Origin: Rhodocyclus purpureus
Lineage (GTDB): Bacteria; Pseudomonadota; Gammaproteobacteria; Burkholderiales; Rhodocyclaceae
Direction: 5' to 3'
DNA length: 64,000 nt
Assembly: GCF_016653115.1 (NCBI RefSeq)
Contig: NZ_NHRX01000043.1
Coordinates: 98,819-162,818, forward strand
Made by a program: the position numbers and the translations under genes
Part shown: in pieces, positions 28,479 through 37,604 of the stretch
How positions within the stretch are numbered: the stretch's first letter is position 1
Layout of the letters: every line of letters starts with the position of its first letter
Notes under the pieces: generated by a model
What the model saw: the letters and a program-made list of their open reading frames with translations, nothing else
Databases searched by the model: none
What the model was told of the DNA's origin: nothing

Positions 28479-29572
28479 GCCGGATTCTTCCCCGCATCAC
28501 CGCTCGGGGCGGCATCCGCAGTTGCTGCGGCAGCAGCGAGGCAGGCGGCGAGGACGCGCTCGACGTCGAGTCCATTGAGGCAGTCGAAGTGTCCGAGCGG
28601 ACATTCGCGCTTGAAGCAGGGGCTGCAGTCGAGCCCGAGGCTCAACACGGTCGCGCGCGCCGACAGGGGCGGCGTGAATCCCGGCGATGACGAGCCGTAG
28701 AGCGCGACCAGCGGCCGGCCGAGCGCTGCGGCGACGTGCATCAGCCCCGAATCGTTGCAGACGACGACGTCGGCCAGCGCGATCAGGTCGATCGCCTGCG
28801 CGAGCGTCGTGCTGCCGCACAGGTTGCGCGGCGCCGGCCCGCTGCAGGCAGCGATCACTTCCTCGCCGATGGCGCGGTCCTTGTTCGAGCCGAACAGCCA
28901 GACGGCGAAACCCTGCGCAGCGAGCGCGTCGGCCAGTCCTGCGAAATGCCGTGCCGGCCAGCGCTTGGCCGGACCGTATTCGGCCCCCGGGCAGAAGATC
29001 GCCAGCTTCTGCGGCCGTTGCAGGCCGAGCGCGGAAAGCGCCGCCGCCTGCTGCGCGGCCGAGGACTCGAGGCGCGGCGATGGCAGCGGACGCGGCAGCA
29101 GCGCTCCCGGTGCTTCGGCGAGCTGCGCGAAGCGCTCGACCATCAGCGGCAGCGCCGTCTTGTCGAGCGTGTGCCGGCGGTTGAGCAGGATCAGGCGCGA
29201 CTCGCCGGTGAAGCCGATGCGCAGCGGGATGCGCGCGAAGAACGGCACCAGCGCCGACTTCAGGGAATTGGGCAGGACGTAGGCGCGCTCGTAGCGACCG
29301 GTGGCGATCTCGCGACCGAGCCGGCGGCGCGCGCCGAGCTGCAGTTCGCCGTGGGCGAAGGGGTTGTCGATGACGCGCCCGATCTGCGGCATGCGTTCGA
29401 GCACGGGCGCCACCCAGCGCGGCGCCAGCGCGTCGAGGACGAGCTCGGGATGATGCGCCTTCAGGCGCATGAACAGGGGCTGCGCCAGGACCGTATCGCC
29501 GATCCACGCCGGCGCGACGATCAGCGCCCGCCGCCGTGGCGTGTCGACCATGCCCCCCGCCGCTGCGTTCAC
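28475..29572 (-). CDS. waaF: ADP-heptose:LPS heptosyltransferase II
   Basis: This 365-residue GT-9 glycosyltransferase adds the second heptose to the LPS inner core at the cytoplasmic face. Motifs are APAWIGDTVLAQPLF, YVLPNSLKSALVPFFARIPLRIGF, FCPGAEYGPAKRWP and VCNDSGLMHVAAALGRPLVALYG. Length fits WaaF. The first eight residues before VDTPRRRALIV are uncertain, and an internal start is possible. It belongs to the ilvE operon. Confidence 0.93.
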   Translation of the reverse strand: MNAAAGGMVDTPRRRALIVAPAWIGDTVLAQPLFMRLKAHHPELVLDALAPRWVAPVLERMPQIGRVIDNPFAHGELQLGARRRLGREIATGRYERAYVLPNSLKSALVPFFARIPLRIGFTGESRLILLNRRHTLDKTALPLMVERFAQLAEAPGALLPRPLPSPRLESSAAQQAAALSALGLQRPQKLAIFCPGAEYGPAKRWPARHFAGLADALAAQGFAVWLFGSNKDRAIGEEVIAACSGPAPRNLCGSTTLAQAIDLIALADVVVCNDSGLMHVAAALGRPLVALYGSSSPGFTPPLSARATVLSLGLDCSPCFKRECPLGHFDCLNGLDVERVLAACLAAAAATADAAPSGDAGKNPA

Positions 29573-29600
29573 AGAGGTCTCCCGAACCGGCGTGGCAGCG

Positions 29601-29840
29601 TCAGTGCTTCGGCGCTTCGCCGTCGAACAGGTAGCGCGCGCTGCAGTACGGACAGACTGCCTCGCCGCTGCTGGTCACGTCGAGGTAGACGCGCGGGTGG
29701 CACGACCACAGCGGCGCGTCGGGACGCGGGCAGAAGAGCGGCAGGTCGTGCGCGTCGAGGTGAACGACGCGCACGGAGTCTGGCGCAGCGGGCGCCGCGC
29801 GCGTCGGATCGTCCGGGCGAACCGATTCGCTGGAACTCAT
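29601..29840 (-). CDS. CHCC-type zinc-finger domain protein
   Basis: This 79-residue protein ends in a compact zinc site, LFCPRPDAPLWSCHPRVYL followed by AVCPYCSARY, the zf-CHCC family also seen in mitochondrial complex I subunit NDUFS6. The start MSSSESVRP is chosen because the longer frame overlaps ilvE with non-homologous residues. It lies between ilvE and waaF, an arrangement I recall as common in betaproteobacteria. Function unknown. Confidence 0.85.
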   Translation of the reverse strand: MSSSESVRPDDPTRAAPAAPDSVRVVHLDAHDLPLFCPRPDAPLWSCHPRVYLDVTSSGEAVCPYCSARYLFDGEAPKH

Positions 29841-29859
29841 CTCTCGCGTCCCCGGGGGA

Positions 29860-30780
29860 TCAGACGTAGGCGAGCCAGTCTTCGTGTCCGGGCACGCGGC
29901 CGTGCGCGACGTCGAAGAACAGCGTCTGCAGGCGTTCGGTGATCGGACCGCGGCAACCGGCACCGATCTGGCGGTTGTCGAGTTCACGGATCGGCGTGAC
30001 TTCGGCGGCGGTGCCGGTGAAGAAGGCTTCGTCGGCGCAGTAAACCTCGTCGCGCGTGATGCGCTTCTGGATCACCTCGATGCCGAGGTCGGCCGCCAGC
30101 GTCAGGATCGAGTCGCGGGTGATGCCTTCGAGACACGAGGTGAGATCGGGCGTGTACAGCTTGCCCTTCTTGACGATGAAGATGTTCTCACCGGCACCTT
30201 CGGCGACGTAGCCGTCGACGTCGAGCAGCAGCGCCTCGTCGTAGCCATCGGCGGCGACTTCCTGGTGCGCGAGGATCGAGTTCGGGTAGCTGCCGACCGA
30301 CTTGGCGCGGCACATGTTCACATTGACATGGTGGCGCGTGTAGGACGAGGTCTTGACGCGGATGCCGCGCTGCATGCCTTCGGCGCCGAGGTAGGCGCCC
30401 CACGGCCAGGCCGAGATCGAGACACGCACCGAGAGCGAGGTCGCGGCGATGCCGAGCGCCTCGGAACCGAAGAAGACGAGCGGACGGATGTAGCAGGATT
30501 CGAGCTTGTTGGCACGGACGACTTCCTTCTGCGCTTCGATGAGCGTCTCGCGATCGAACGGCACCTTCATCTGGAAGATCTTGGCCGAGTTGAGCAGACG
30601 GTCGGTGTGCTCGTTGAGGCGGAAGATCGCGGTGCCCTTTTCGGCCTTGTACGCGCGAACGCCTTCAAAGACCCCCATGCCGTAGTGCAGCGTATGGGTA
30701 TGGACGTGGGTGGTCGCCTCACGCCACGGCCGCAATGCGCCGTCGTACCAGATGAACCCGTCGCGATCCGACATCGACAT
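29860..30780 (-). CDS. ilvE: Branched-chain amino acid aminotransferase
   Basis: This 306-residue fold-type IV PLP enzyme carries out the last step of Leu, Ile and Val synthesis and the first step of their breakdown. The PLP lysine is K160 in NMCRAKSVGSYPNS. GMGVFEGVRAY, EGAGENIFIVKKG and SILTLAADLGIEVIQ are present. A GGAG site precedes the ATG at 30780; the ATG two codons later is an alternative. It is the first gene of a six-gene minus-strand operon and is divergent from nudJ. Confidence 0.96.
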   Translation of the reverse strand: MSMSDRDGFIWYDGALRPWREATTHVHTHTLHYGMGVFEGVRAYKAEKGTAIFRLNEHTDRLLNSAKIFQMKVPFDRETLIEAQKEVVRANKLESCYIRPLVFFGSEALGIAATSLSVRVSISAWPWGAYLGAEGMQRGIRVKTSSYTRHHVNVNMCRAKSVGSYPNSILAHQEVAADGYDEALLLDVDGYVAEGAGENIFIVKKGKLYTPDLTSCLEGITRDSILTLAADLGIEVIQKRITRDEVYCADEAFFTGTAAEVTPIRELDNRQIGAGCRGPITERLQTLFFDVAHGRVPGHEDWLAYV

Positions 30781-30885
30781 CGTTTTTTCTCCGTTCGCAG
30801 CTAAATCAAAACGGAAATTCTAGCCGATTTCCCGGGCCGGTTGGCGGTAAAATGTGGCGCCACCCCGCAAGGAAAACCGCTCCGC

Positions 30886-31338
30886 ATGATCTGGAAACCC
30901 AACGTCACCGTCGCCGCAGTGATCGAACGCGACGGCAAGTTCCTGCTCGTCGAGGAAGAGACCGACGACGGGATCCGCTTCAACCAGCCTGCCGGCCACC
31001 TCGAATGTGGCGAGTCGCTGCTCGACGCGGTGGTGCGCGAGACGCGCGAGGAAACCCGCTACGACTTCGTGCCGCAGGCACTGGTCGGCATCTACAACTG
31101 GCGCCACCCGGTGAAGGACCTCACCTACCTGCGCTTCGCCTTCGCCGGCGAAATCACCGGCTGCGATCCCGAGCGCGAACTCGACGAGGGCATCATCGCC
31201 GCGCGCTGGCTCTCGCTCGACGAGATCCGCGCCTCGAGCGAGCGTCACCGCAGCCCGCTGATCCTGCGCTGCGTCGAGGACTGGCTGGCCGGGCGGCGTT
31301 ACCCGCTCGACCTGCTCGTGCACTACGCACAGGCCTAG
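30886..31338 (+). CDS. nudJ: Nudix phosphatase, NudJ type
   Basis: This 150-residue Nudix hydrolase has the box GHLECGESLLDAVVRETREET, matching the GX5EX7REUXEEXGU pattern with a final variation. NudJ removes phosphate from thiamine pyrimidine pyrophosphate and nucleoside triphosphates. The start MIWKPNVTVAAVIERDGKFL has an AAGGAAAA site; the longer frame adds non-homologous residues. It leads a plus-strand operon with mnmA, typical of proteobacteria. Confidence 0.92.
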   Translation: MIWKPNVTVAAVIERDGKFLLVEEETDDGIRFNQPAGHLECGESLLDAVVRETREETRYDFVPQALVGIYNWRHPVKDLTYLRFAFAGEITGCDPERELDEGIIAARWLSLDEIRASSERHRSPLILRCVEDWLAGRRYPLDLLVHYAQA

Positions 31339-32034
31339 ATGCGCCTGCTGCAAACTGCCCCGAAGCGGCACGTGCGGCCGCGGCGCTTGGCCTTGCCGCT
31401 GTTGGCCCTGCCGATGTTCGCCGTGGCTGCGCCGCAGGACCGCGAGGCGCTGGCCCACGCAGGGAGCGGCAGCGCGAGCGCCGCGCTCGAGATCTGCTAC
31501 AACTACGGCTGCCTGAGCCGGAGCGAAGTCGTCTTCAGCAACGGCGAAATGGCGCGCGTGCGCGAATTGCTCGACAGCGCCACCAACGCCGTGCAGGAGC
31601 GCGCGCTGCTCGGGCGCGTTGTCGGCCTGATGCTCGGCTGGGCGGGAGAGCGCTCGCCGATCGCCGCCGACCGCGGCGGCAACCTTGCCGATGACGCCGT
31701 CCATGGGAAAATGGACTGCATCGACCACTCGACGACGACGACCGGCCTGCTGCGGCTGCTCGCGGAGCAAGGCTGGCTGCGCTTCCACCGCGTCCTCGAT
31801 CCGGTCAAGCGCACGCGCGGTCTCATCTTCGACCACTTTTCGGCGCAGATCGAGGAGATTGCGCCGGGTGAAACCACCGGCTTCGCGGCGCAAGCCGAAG
31901 CGACGACGGACAGGCTGTCGCGACGCTGGGTCGTCGACAGCTGGTTCGTCGATAACGGCCAGCCGGCGCCCGTGCTGGCACTGATCAACTGGCAGTCAGG
32001 AGAGGATCCCGATGACGATCGCAGGGAATATTGA
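31339..32034 (+). CDS. Predicted exported protein with a possible Cys-His-Asp triad
   Basis: I do not recognise a named family. The 231-residue protein starts immediately after the nudJ stop. Residues 1-31 look like a signal peptide with a basic start and the core [15 protein letters not shown]. The conserved-looking centre is [17 protein letters not shown] (C127, D129), IFDHFSAQI (H166) and [11 protein letters not shown] (D200). This order and spacing are those of transglutaminase-like cysteine peptidases, but the assignment is inference. The gene overlaps mnmA by 23 bases. Confidence 0.75.
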   Translation: MRLLQTAPKRHVRPRRLALPLLALPMFAVAAPQDREALAHAGSGSASAALEICYNYGCLSRSEVVFSNGEMARVRELLDSATNAVQERALLGRVVGLMLGWAGERSPIAADRGGNLADDAVHGKMDCIDHSTTTTGLLRLLAEQGWLRFHRVLDPVKRTRGLIFDHFSAQIEEIAPGETTGFAAQAEATTDRLSRRWVVDSWFVDNGQPAPVLALINWQSGEDPDDDRREY

Positions 32035-33145
32035 GGAAGGTCGGGGCCGGACGGTTGTCGTCGGCCTGTCCGGAGGCGTCGATTCTTCGGTTGCCGCACT
32101 GCTCCTGAAGCAGCGCGGCTGGCACGTGGTCGGCGTCTTCATGAAGAACTGGGAAGACGACGACGACGAGGAGTACTGCTCGACGCGGCAGGACCTGATC
32201 GACGTGATGAGCATCGCCGACCGCATCGGCATCGACGTCGAGGTGGTCAATTTCGCTGCCGAGTACAAGGAACGCGTCTTCGCCGAATTCCTGCGCGAGT
32301 ACGCGGCCGGGCGCACGCCGAACCCCGACGTCCTCTGCAACTCGGAGATCAAGTTCCGCGCCTTCCTCGAACACGCCCTGAAGCTCGGCGCCGAGAAGAT
32401 CGCCACCGGCCACTACGCCGGCGTGCGTCCCGACCCGACCCACCCCGGTCGCTACCAGTTGCTTAAGGCCGAGGACGGCACCAAGGACCAGAGCTACTTC
32501 CTGCATCGCTTGAACCAGCAGCAGCTGGCGAAGACGCTCTTCCCGCTCGCCGACCTCTACAAGCGCGAGGTGCGCAGGATCGCCGCCGAAGCCGGGCTGC
32601 ACGTCGCGGTGAAGAAGGACTCGACCGGGATCTGCTTCATCGGCGAGCGGCCGTTCAAGGAATTCCTGATGCGCTACCTGCCGCCGCAGCCGGGAGAGAT
32701 CCGCGCGCTCGACGACGAGCGCGTCCTCGGCCACCACGACGGGCTCACCTACCACACCATCGGCCAGCGCAAGGGCCTGCACATCGGCGGCCGCCGCGAC
32801 GGCAAGGGCGCGGCCTCAGGCGAACACGAGGCCTGGTTCGTCGCCGGCAAGGACCTCGCCAGGAACATCCTCTACGTTGTCCAGGGGCACGACCATCCGG
32901 CGCTGCAGAAGCAGGAGATCGCCGTCGAGCAGCTGTCCTGGGTCGCCGGCGAGCCGCCGCACCCGGCCTGGGTCTATGCGGCGAAGACGCGCTACCGCCA
33001 GCCCGACGCACCCTGCACCATCGAGCAGGTCGACGCCACGCGCTGCACGCTCGGCTTTGCCGAGCCGCAGTGGGCGGTGACGCCGGGCCAGTCGGCGGTC
33101 ATCTACGAGAGCCGCGTCTGTCTCGGCGGCGGGGTCATCGTTTGA
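32012..33145 (+). CDS. mnmA: tRNA-specific 2-thiouridylase
   Basis: This 377-residue enzyme thiolates U34 of Lys, Glu and Gln tRNAs using ATP and sulfur from a persulfide relay. The PP-loop GLSGGVDSS lies near residue 20. The two catalytic cysteines are C109 ([12 protein letters not shown]) and C208 (STGICFIGE). Full length. The ATG lies inside the preceding gene, so translation is probably coupled. The flippase-like gene starts at a TTG overlapping its stop. Confidence 0.97.
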   Translation: MTIAGNIEEGRGRTVVVGLSGGVDSSVAALLLKQRGWHVVGVFMKNWEDDDDEEYCSTRQDLIDVMSIADRIGIDVEVVNFAAEYKERVFAEFLREYAAGRTPNPDVLCNSEIKFRAFLEHALKLGAEKIATGHYAGVRPDPTHPGRYQLLKAEDGTKDQSYFLHRLNQQQLAKTLFPLADLYKREVRRIAAEAGLHVAVKKDSTGICFIGERPFKEFLMRYLPPQPGEIRALDDERVLGHHDGLTYHTIGQRKGLHIGGRRDGKGAASGEHEAWFVAGKDLARNILYVVQGHDHPALQKQEIAVEQLSWVAGEPPHPAWVYAAKTRYRQPDAPCTIEQVDATRCTLGFAEPQWAVTPGQSAVIYESRVCLGGGVIV

Positions 33146-34125
33146 ATGATCGCTCCTTGAGCGCAGGGCGCCAGACCGCCGCTGCGGGGGACGGCGAAGC
33201 CGGCCGCAGGCGCCTGCCGTTGCGCGCGGTGCTCGCCAGCGTCGCCGTCGCCGCGCTCGGTTACCTCGCGCTCTCGCTTTGGGCCGGCTGGCGCGACGTC
33301 GTCGCCGGCGTCGCGGCGGTCGGCCCGGCGGTGCTCGCCGGACTGCTGCTGCTCTCGCTCGCCAACTACCTCCTGCGCTTCGTGCGCTGGAGCCGTTACC
33401 TCGACCTGCTCGACGCGCCGGTACCCTGGCGGATCAACCTGTCGGCCTACTTCGCCGGTTTTGCGCTGACGACGACACCGGGCAAGCTCGGCGAGACGCT
33501 GCGCTCGGCCTTGCTGAAGCCACACGGCGTGCCGGCAGCGGCGAGCCTCGCCGCCTTCTTCGCCGAACGTGCCAGCGACCTCCTGGCGATCGTCGTCCTC
33601 GCCTCGATCGGGCTGTGGTCCTACCCGCCGGCGCGGCCCGCGGTCGGCGCCGGACTGGCGCTGGTCGTCGTCGCCCTGCTCGTCGTGCAGTCGACCCGGC
33701 TGATCGCGGCGATCGACCGCCGTGCCGCGGCGAGCCCGCACCGCTTGGCGAGCCTGGTCGTCCGCCTGTGCGAGATCGTGCTGCACTTCCGCCGCTGCTT
33801 CAGCCTGCCGGCGATGGCGATGGGCCTCGGGCTCGGCGTCGTCGCCTGGCTCGCCGAGGGGATCGGCTTCTGGTGGCTGCTCGACGCGCTCGGCGCACCG
33901 CTGCCGCTCGCCGAGGCCGTCTTCATCTACGCCTTCGCCATGCTCATCGGCGGCCTTTCCTTCCTGCCGGGCGGTCTCGGCGGCAGTGAGGCGGTGATGA
34001 TCGGCCTGCTCTCGCTGCACGGCCTGCCCGAAGCGAGCGCGGTCACGGCGACGCTGATCTGCCGGCTGGCGACCTTGTGGTTCGCGGTCGCCCTGGGCGC
34101 GCTCTTCCTCGCCCGGCAGCGCTGA
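33142..34125 (+). CDS. Flippase-like / lysylphosphatidylglycerol synthase TM-domain protein (UPF0104 type)
   Basis: This integral membrane protein of about 327 residues has seven or eight helices. Family motifs are [44 protein letters not shown] and [19 protein letters not shown]. Related proteins include the membrane part of MprF and AglD-type factors thought to move lipid-linked molecules. The TTG at 33142 (TTGA overlap with the mnmA stop) is the most economical start; the true start is uncertain. The DprE1/DprE2-like pair follows 245 bases on, so a role in a polyprenyl-linked sugar pathway is possible (inference). Confidence 0.85.
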   Translation: MNDRSLSAGRQTAAAGDGEAGRRRLPLRAVLASVAVAALGYLALSLWAGWRDVVAGVAAVGPAVLAGLLLLSLANYLLRFVRWSRYLDLLDAPVPWRINLSAYFAGFALTTTPGKLGETLRSALLKPHGVPAAASLAAFFAERASDLLAIVVLASIGLWSYPPARPAVGAGLALVVVALLVVQSTRLIAAIDRRAAASPHRLASLVVRLCEIVLHFRRCFSLPAMAMGLGLGVVAWLAEGIGFWWLLDALGAPLPLAEAVFIYAFAMLIGGLSFLPGGLGGSEAVMIGLLSLHGLPEASAVTATLICRLATLWFAVALGALFLARQR

Positions 34126-34151
34126 CCCGCATGAATCTGGAAAAGACAGTT

Positions 34152-34263
34152 GGCCACGAAATGCACGAAAAATGATTCATGTGCTTCAACAGCGAGCGCA
34201 AACGAGCTTGGGTTATCCACCGAACGACGACAACCCGATGCCTTGTTTCGTGTTTTTCGTGGC
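34152..34263. repeat. Inverted-repeat element with CACGAAA ends
   Basis: GGCCACGAAATGCACGAAA (34152-34170) is mirrored by TTTCGTGTTTTTCGTGGC (34246-34263), with an inner GGGTTATCC/GACAACCC pair. The region is clearly A/T-richer than its neighbours. It may be a small palindromic repeat or a terminator of the mnmA transcript. Confidence 0.5.
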
Positions 34264-34370
34264 AGGGAAGAGGTTTCAAGTATGAATGCACTCGCGGCAG
34301 TCCCCAGCACAAGCCCGGCCGCGGCGCCCATTCCGGAGGGAGCGGCGGCAGCCGTAAACGGGAGCCACCC

Positions 34371-35678
34371 ATGGCACTGAACTCCTGGGGACTGCGTCCG
34401 AACGCGCCGGCGGCGCAGGAGATCGTCCGCCGCGACCGCCAGGCCGAACTGCCGCAGGTCGAGGGCACGCTCCTGCCCTTCGGCAACGGCCGCAGCTACG
34501 GCGACTCCTGCCTCAACAGCGGCGGCACTCTGCTGCTGACGCGCGGCTGCGACCGCTTCATCGACTTCGCGCCGATCGACGAGACGCGCGCGCGGCTCGT
34601 CTGCGACGCTGGCGTGCTGCTCGCCGAGATCATCGAGCTCTTCTTGCCGCGCGGCTGGTTCCTGCCGGTGACGCCGGGAACCCGCTTCGTCACCGTCGGC
34701 GGCGCCATCGCCAACGACGTGCATGGCAAGAACCATCACCGCGCCGGCAGCTTCGGCAACCACGTCCGCCGCTTCGAGTTGCTGCGCTCGGACGGCAGCC
34801 GGCGCATCTGCTCGGCCACCGAGAACGCCAACTGGTTCGCCGCCACCGTCGGCGGACTCGGGCTCACCGGCCTGATCACCTGGGCCGAGATCGAACTCCG
34901 CCGCGTCGGCAGCGACGCCCTCGACGTCAGCAACACGCGCTTCGAGGGCCTCGACGAGTTCTGGGCGATCAACGCGGCCGCCGAGGCGCAGCACGAATAC
35001 GCGGTGGCCTGGATCGACTGTCTGGCCAGACGCCCGCGCGGCATCTTCATGGCCGGCGACCACGTCGGCGGCGACGGAACCGCCGAGCCTGCTGCCAGCC
35101 AGGCGCGGCGAGCGCTCAAGGCGCCGTTCACGCCGCCGTTCTCGCCCTTGAACGCGCTGACGCTGCGCGCCTTCAACACCGCCTACTACCACCGGCCGCT
35201 GCCGGCCAGGGCGCGCTCGCCGCTCTTGCCCTACTTCTACCCGCTCGACGGCATCCTCGAGTGGAACCGGCTCTACGGCCGGCGCGGCTTCTACCAGTAC
35301 CAGTGCGTCGTGCCGAAGGGCGCCGAAGCGGCGATCGACGAGATGCTGGCGGCGATCTCGACCTCCGGCCAGGGCTCGCTGCTCGCGGTGCTGAAGACCT
35401 TCGGCGCGCCCGAGGCGCACACCCCGCCCGGCCTGCTCTCGTTCCCGCTGGCCGGGGCGACGCTGGCACTCGACTTCCCCGATCGCGACGAAGAAACCGA
35501 AGCGCTGTTCGCCCGCCTCGACGCGATCGTCGCCGCCGCCGGCGGCCGCCTCTATCCGGCCAAGGACGCGCGCATGCCGCGCTCGCTGTTCAGGGCCGGC
35601 TACGCGAAGGTCGAGGAATTCGCGCGCTTCGTCGACCCGAAGTTCTCGTCGAACTTCTGGCGGCGCGTCATCGACTAG
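34371..35678 (+). CDS. FAD-binding oxidoreductase, DprE1-like
   Basis: This 435-residue protein has a VAO/PCMH-type FAD domain (LPFGNGRSYGDSCLN; LPVTPGTRFVTVGGAIANDVHGKNHH) and a substrate domain (FYQYQCVVPKGAE; LLSFPLAGATLALDFPD). In mycobacteria DprE1 oxidises decaprenyl-phospho-ribose and DprE2 reduces it to the arabinose form. The lysine of YPAKDAR is kept. The residue equivalent to the benzothiazinone-reactive cysteine (CVDFP context, from memory) is alanine here. The start MALNSWGLRP has a GGGAG site. The SDR partner follows 56 bases downstream. The actual substrate is unknown. Confidence 0.85.
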   Translation: MALNSWGLRPNAPAAQEIVRRDRQAELPQVEGTLLPFGNGRSYGDSCLNSGGTLLLTRGCDRFIDFAPIDETRARLVCDAGVLLAEIIELFLPRGWFLPVTPGTRFVTVGGAIANDVHGKNHHRAGSFGNHVRRFELLRSDGSRRICSATENANWFAATVGGLGLTGLITWAEIELRRVGSDALDVSNTRFEGLDEFWAINAAAEAQHEYAVAWIDCLARRPRGIFMAGDHVGGDGTAEPAASQARRALKAPFTPPFSPLNALTLRAFNTAYYHRPLPARARSPLLPYFYPLDGILEWNRLYGRRGFYQYQCVVPKGAEAAIDEMLAAISTSGQGSLLAVLKTFGAPEAHTPPGLLSFPLAGATLALDFPDRDEETEALFARLDAIVAAAGGRLYPAKDARMPRSLFRAGYAKVEEFARFVDPKFSSNFWRRVID

Positions 35679-35734
35679 ACTTCCGCCGCGCCGGCAAGCC
35701 CCACCCGGCAACGGCTACCACTCGGAGACGATTC

Positions 35735-36472
35735 ATGCAGAAGATCCTCGTCATTGGCGCCACCTCGGCAATTGCCGAAGCCACCTGCCGGCGCTGGGCT
35801 GCGCGCGGCGACGCGCTCTTCCTCGTTGCGCGTGACGCGGCGCGCCTCGAGGCGATCGCCGCCGACCTCTCAGTGCGCGGCGCGGCAGCCGTCGGTAGTT
35901 TCGCGATGGACGCGACCGACTTCGCCGCCCATGCCGCGATGTTCGCCGCCGCGCAGGCGGCGCTCGGCCGGATCGACGTCGCGCTGATCGCGCACGGGAC
36001 GCTGCCCGAGCAGAAGGCCTGCGAAGCCTCGGTCGAGGAAACGCTGGCGGCGATCGAGGTGAACGGCACTTCGGTGATCGCGCTGGCGACGCGCATCGGC
36101 GCGCAGCTCGAGGCACAGAACTCCGGCGTGCTCGCGGTGATCGGCTCGGTCGCCGGCGACCGCGGCCGCGCCAGTAACTACGTCTATGGCGCGGCCAAGG
36201 GGATGGTCGACATCTTCATGCAGGGGATGCGCCACCGGCTGGCGAAGAGCGGTGCGCAGGCGCTGATCATCAAGCCCGGCTTCGTCGACACGCCGATGAC
36301 CGCCAGTTTCAGCAAGGGCGCGCTGTGGGCCAAGCCCGACGACATCGCGCGCGGCATCGTCAAGGCCGTCGACCAGCGCCGCGACCAGGTCTACCTGCCG
36401 GGATTCTGGCGCTTCATCATGCTCGTGATCCGCCACATCCCCCAGGCCATCTTCAAGAAGACTTCGCTGTAA
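35735..36472 (+). CDS. Short-chain dehydrogenase, DprE2-like
   Basis: This 245-residue SDR starts MQKILVIGATSAIAEA, with the short nucleotide motif GATSAIA typical of the DprE2 group, then IAHGTLPEQ, IGSVAGDRGRASNYVYGAAKG (catalytic Ser, Tyr, Lys) and KPGFVDTPMT. The C-terminal hydrophobic segment FWRFIMLVIRHIP could associate with membrane. Together with the upstream FAD oxidoreductase it forms a two-step oxidase/reductase pair that would epimerise a lipid-linked sugar by way of a 2-keto form (inference). Confidence 0.85.
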   Translation: MQKILVIGATSAIAEATCRRWAARGDALFLVARDAARLEAIAADLSVRGAAAVGSFAMDATDFAAHAAMFAAAQAALGRIDVALIAHGTLPEQKACEASVEETLAAIEVNGTSVIALATRIGAQLEAQNSGVLAVIGSVAGDRGRASNYVYGAAKGMVDIFMQGMRHRLAKSGAQALIIKPGFVDTPMTASFSKGALWAKPDDIARGIVKAVDQRRDQVYLPGFWRFIMLVIRHIPQAIFKKTSL

Positions 36473-36609
36473 GGGCCGCTTGAAGCTTGCTTGCGCAAGC
36501 AGACGGAAGATTCCTGCGGAGAAAGTGATTGCTCAGCCACTGACCCAGCAAGCGACAGTGTCCAGCAGACGACGAAGAGCGTGTTCTGTCGCCGTTACTG
36601 TAATCAGGC

Positions 36610-37431
36610 TTATCCTTGATCGCACCAGTGCTGGTTTATACGGCACATGTTCCGTTTGAAATCGGCACGGCGTTTCTCTTCTGCCCTCAGCCTTTCGTTT
36701 TTCACTTTGGCGGCATCCGACAAGGAGGTCTGCTCTCCGGGGCAGGAGGAACTCTGTTCCGCGCTCTCGATGAACAAATTGACGTCGTCATCGGGCACGT
36801 AATAGATGTCGCTGCGGCGGAAGACGTACCGGTTGTTCTCTGCAATGCTGGTCGTGATGAGGATTTCCGTCTTGGTCGGCGAGGCCGCAGTACCGGCAAT
36901 GACATCCGCGAGCGCCAAGCCCCCCATCAGGGCAATGTTTTCCTGGCCCCGGCTGAGCTCAGATAAAGCTGCATTGCGCAGCACGGCCACCCCCGCGCCC
37001 AGCGCAGTCAGTTCTCCCGGACGGTAGTGCCTCATGCTTGCATGATGCTGGATGACCCGGGCCTCGTATTGAACCTGGAGGTCGGCGTCTCCCTGCCCAC
37101 CTGATTGCCAGTCTCCGCCCGTGTTGCAGACGCTGACCGGCAGGTTGCGGTTTACCAGATGGGTGATCATCAGGTCGCGCATGGCTGCATCGAATGAACT
37201 CGCATCGGGCTTGCGCGGCAGGTGGATGGTCCGGTTCTGCAGGCCTGGCGTGGCGTTGATCTTTTCCGTCGTCTGGGCAACGACGTCCCCGGCAACCACA
37301 TCCCAGTGATGCGCGGTTCTTGCGACCTTCTGATAGGAAACCGGGAAGTTTTCCGCAACCGGTACGGGGGAAGCGCATCCGAATAGCGCGGACGAGATGC
37401 CGGCGATCAGAACGGCGGAAGTTTTCTTCAT
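36610..37431 (-). CDS. Predicted lipoprotein of unknown function
   Basis: This 273-residue protein starts MKKTSAVLIAGISSALFGC, a clear lipoprotein signal with lipid attachment at C19. The mature part contains HLPRKPDASSFDAAM, a Gly/Ala-rich segment GMALADVI-like near the middle and a lysine/arginine-rich C-terminal tail with two cysteines (NMCRINQHWC). It resembles no family I can name. It stands alone on the minus strand. GC content is lower than in neighbours, which could mean recent acquisition. Confidence 0.75.
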   Translation of the reverse strand: MKKTSAVLIAGISSALFGCASPVPVAENFPVSYQKVARTAHHWDVVAGDVVAQTTEKINATPGLQNRTIHLPRKPDASSFDAAMRDLMITHLVNRNLPVSVCNTGGDWQSGGQGDADLQVQYEARVIQHHASMRHYRPGELTALGAGVAVLRNAALSELSRGQENIALMGGLALADVIAGTAASPTKTEILITTSIAENNRYVFRRSDIYYVPDDDVNLFIESAEQSSSCPGEQTSLSDAAKVKNERLRAEEKRRADFKRNMCRINQHWCDQG

Positions 37432-37604
37432 CACGAGGCCTTTCGCATGGAGATGAGCGCAATACGCGCACATGATAAACAAAACTCACAAGCAGAAACA
37501 GCATTCCATTCGAGTTCGCGCTTGGCAAGAAGGGAAGCGATCGCCATATGCCGACATGGCTCAGCCTCGGCAAAAGGCCCGAGCCATTTCCTCTGCGCAT
37601 TGGC

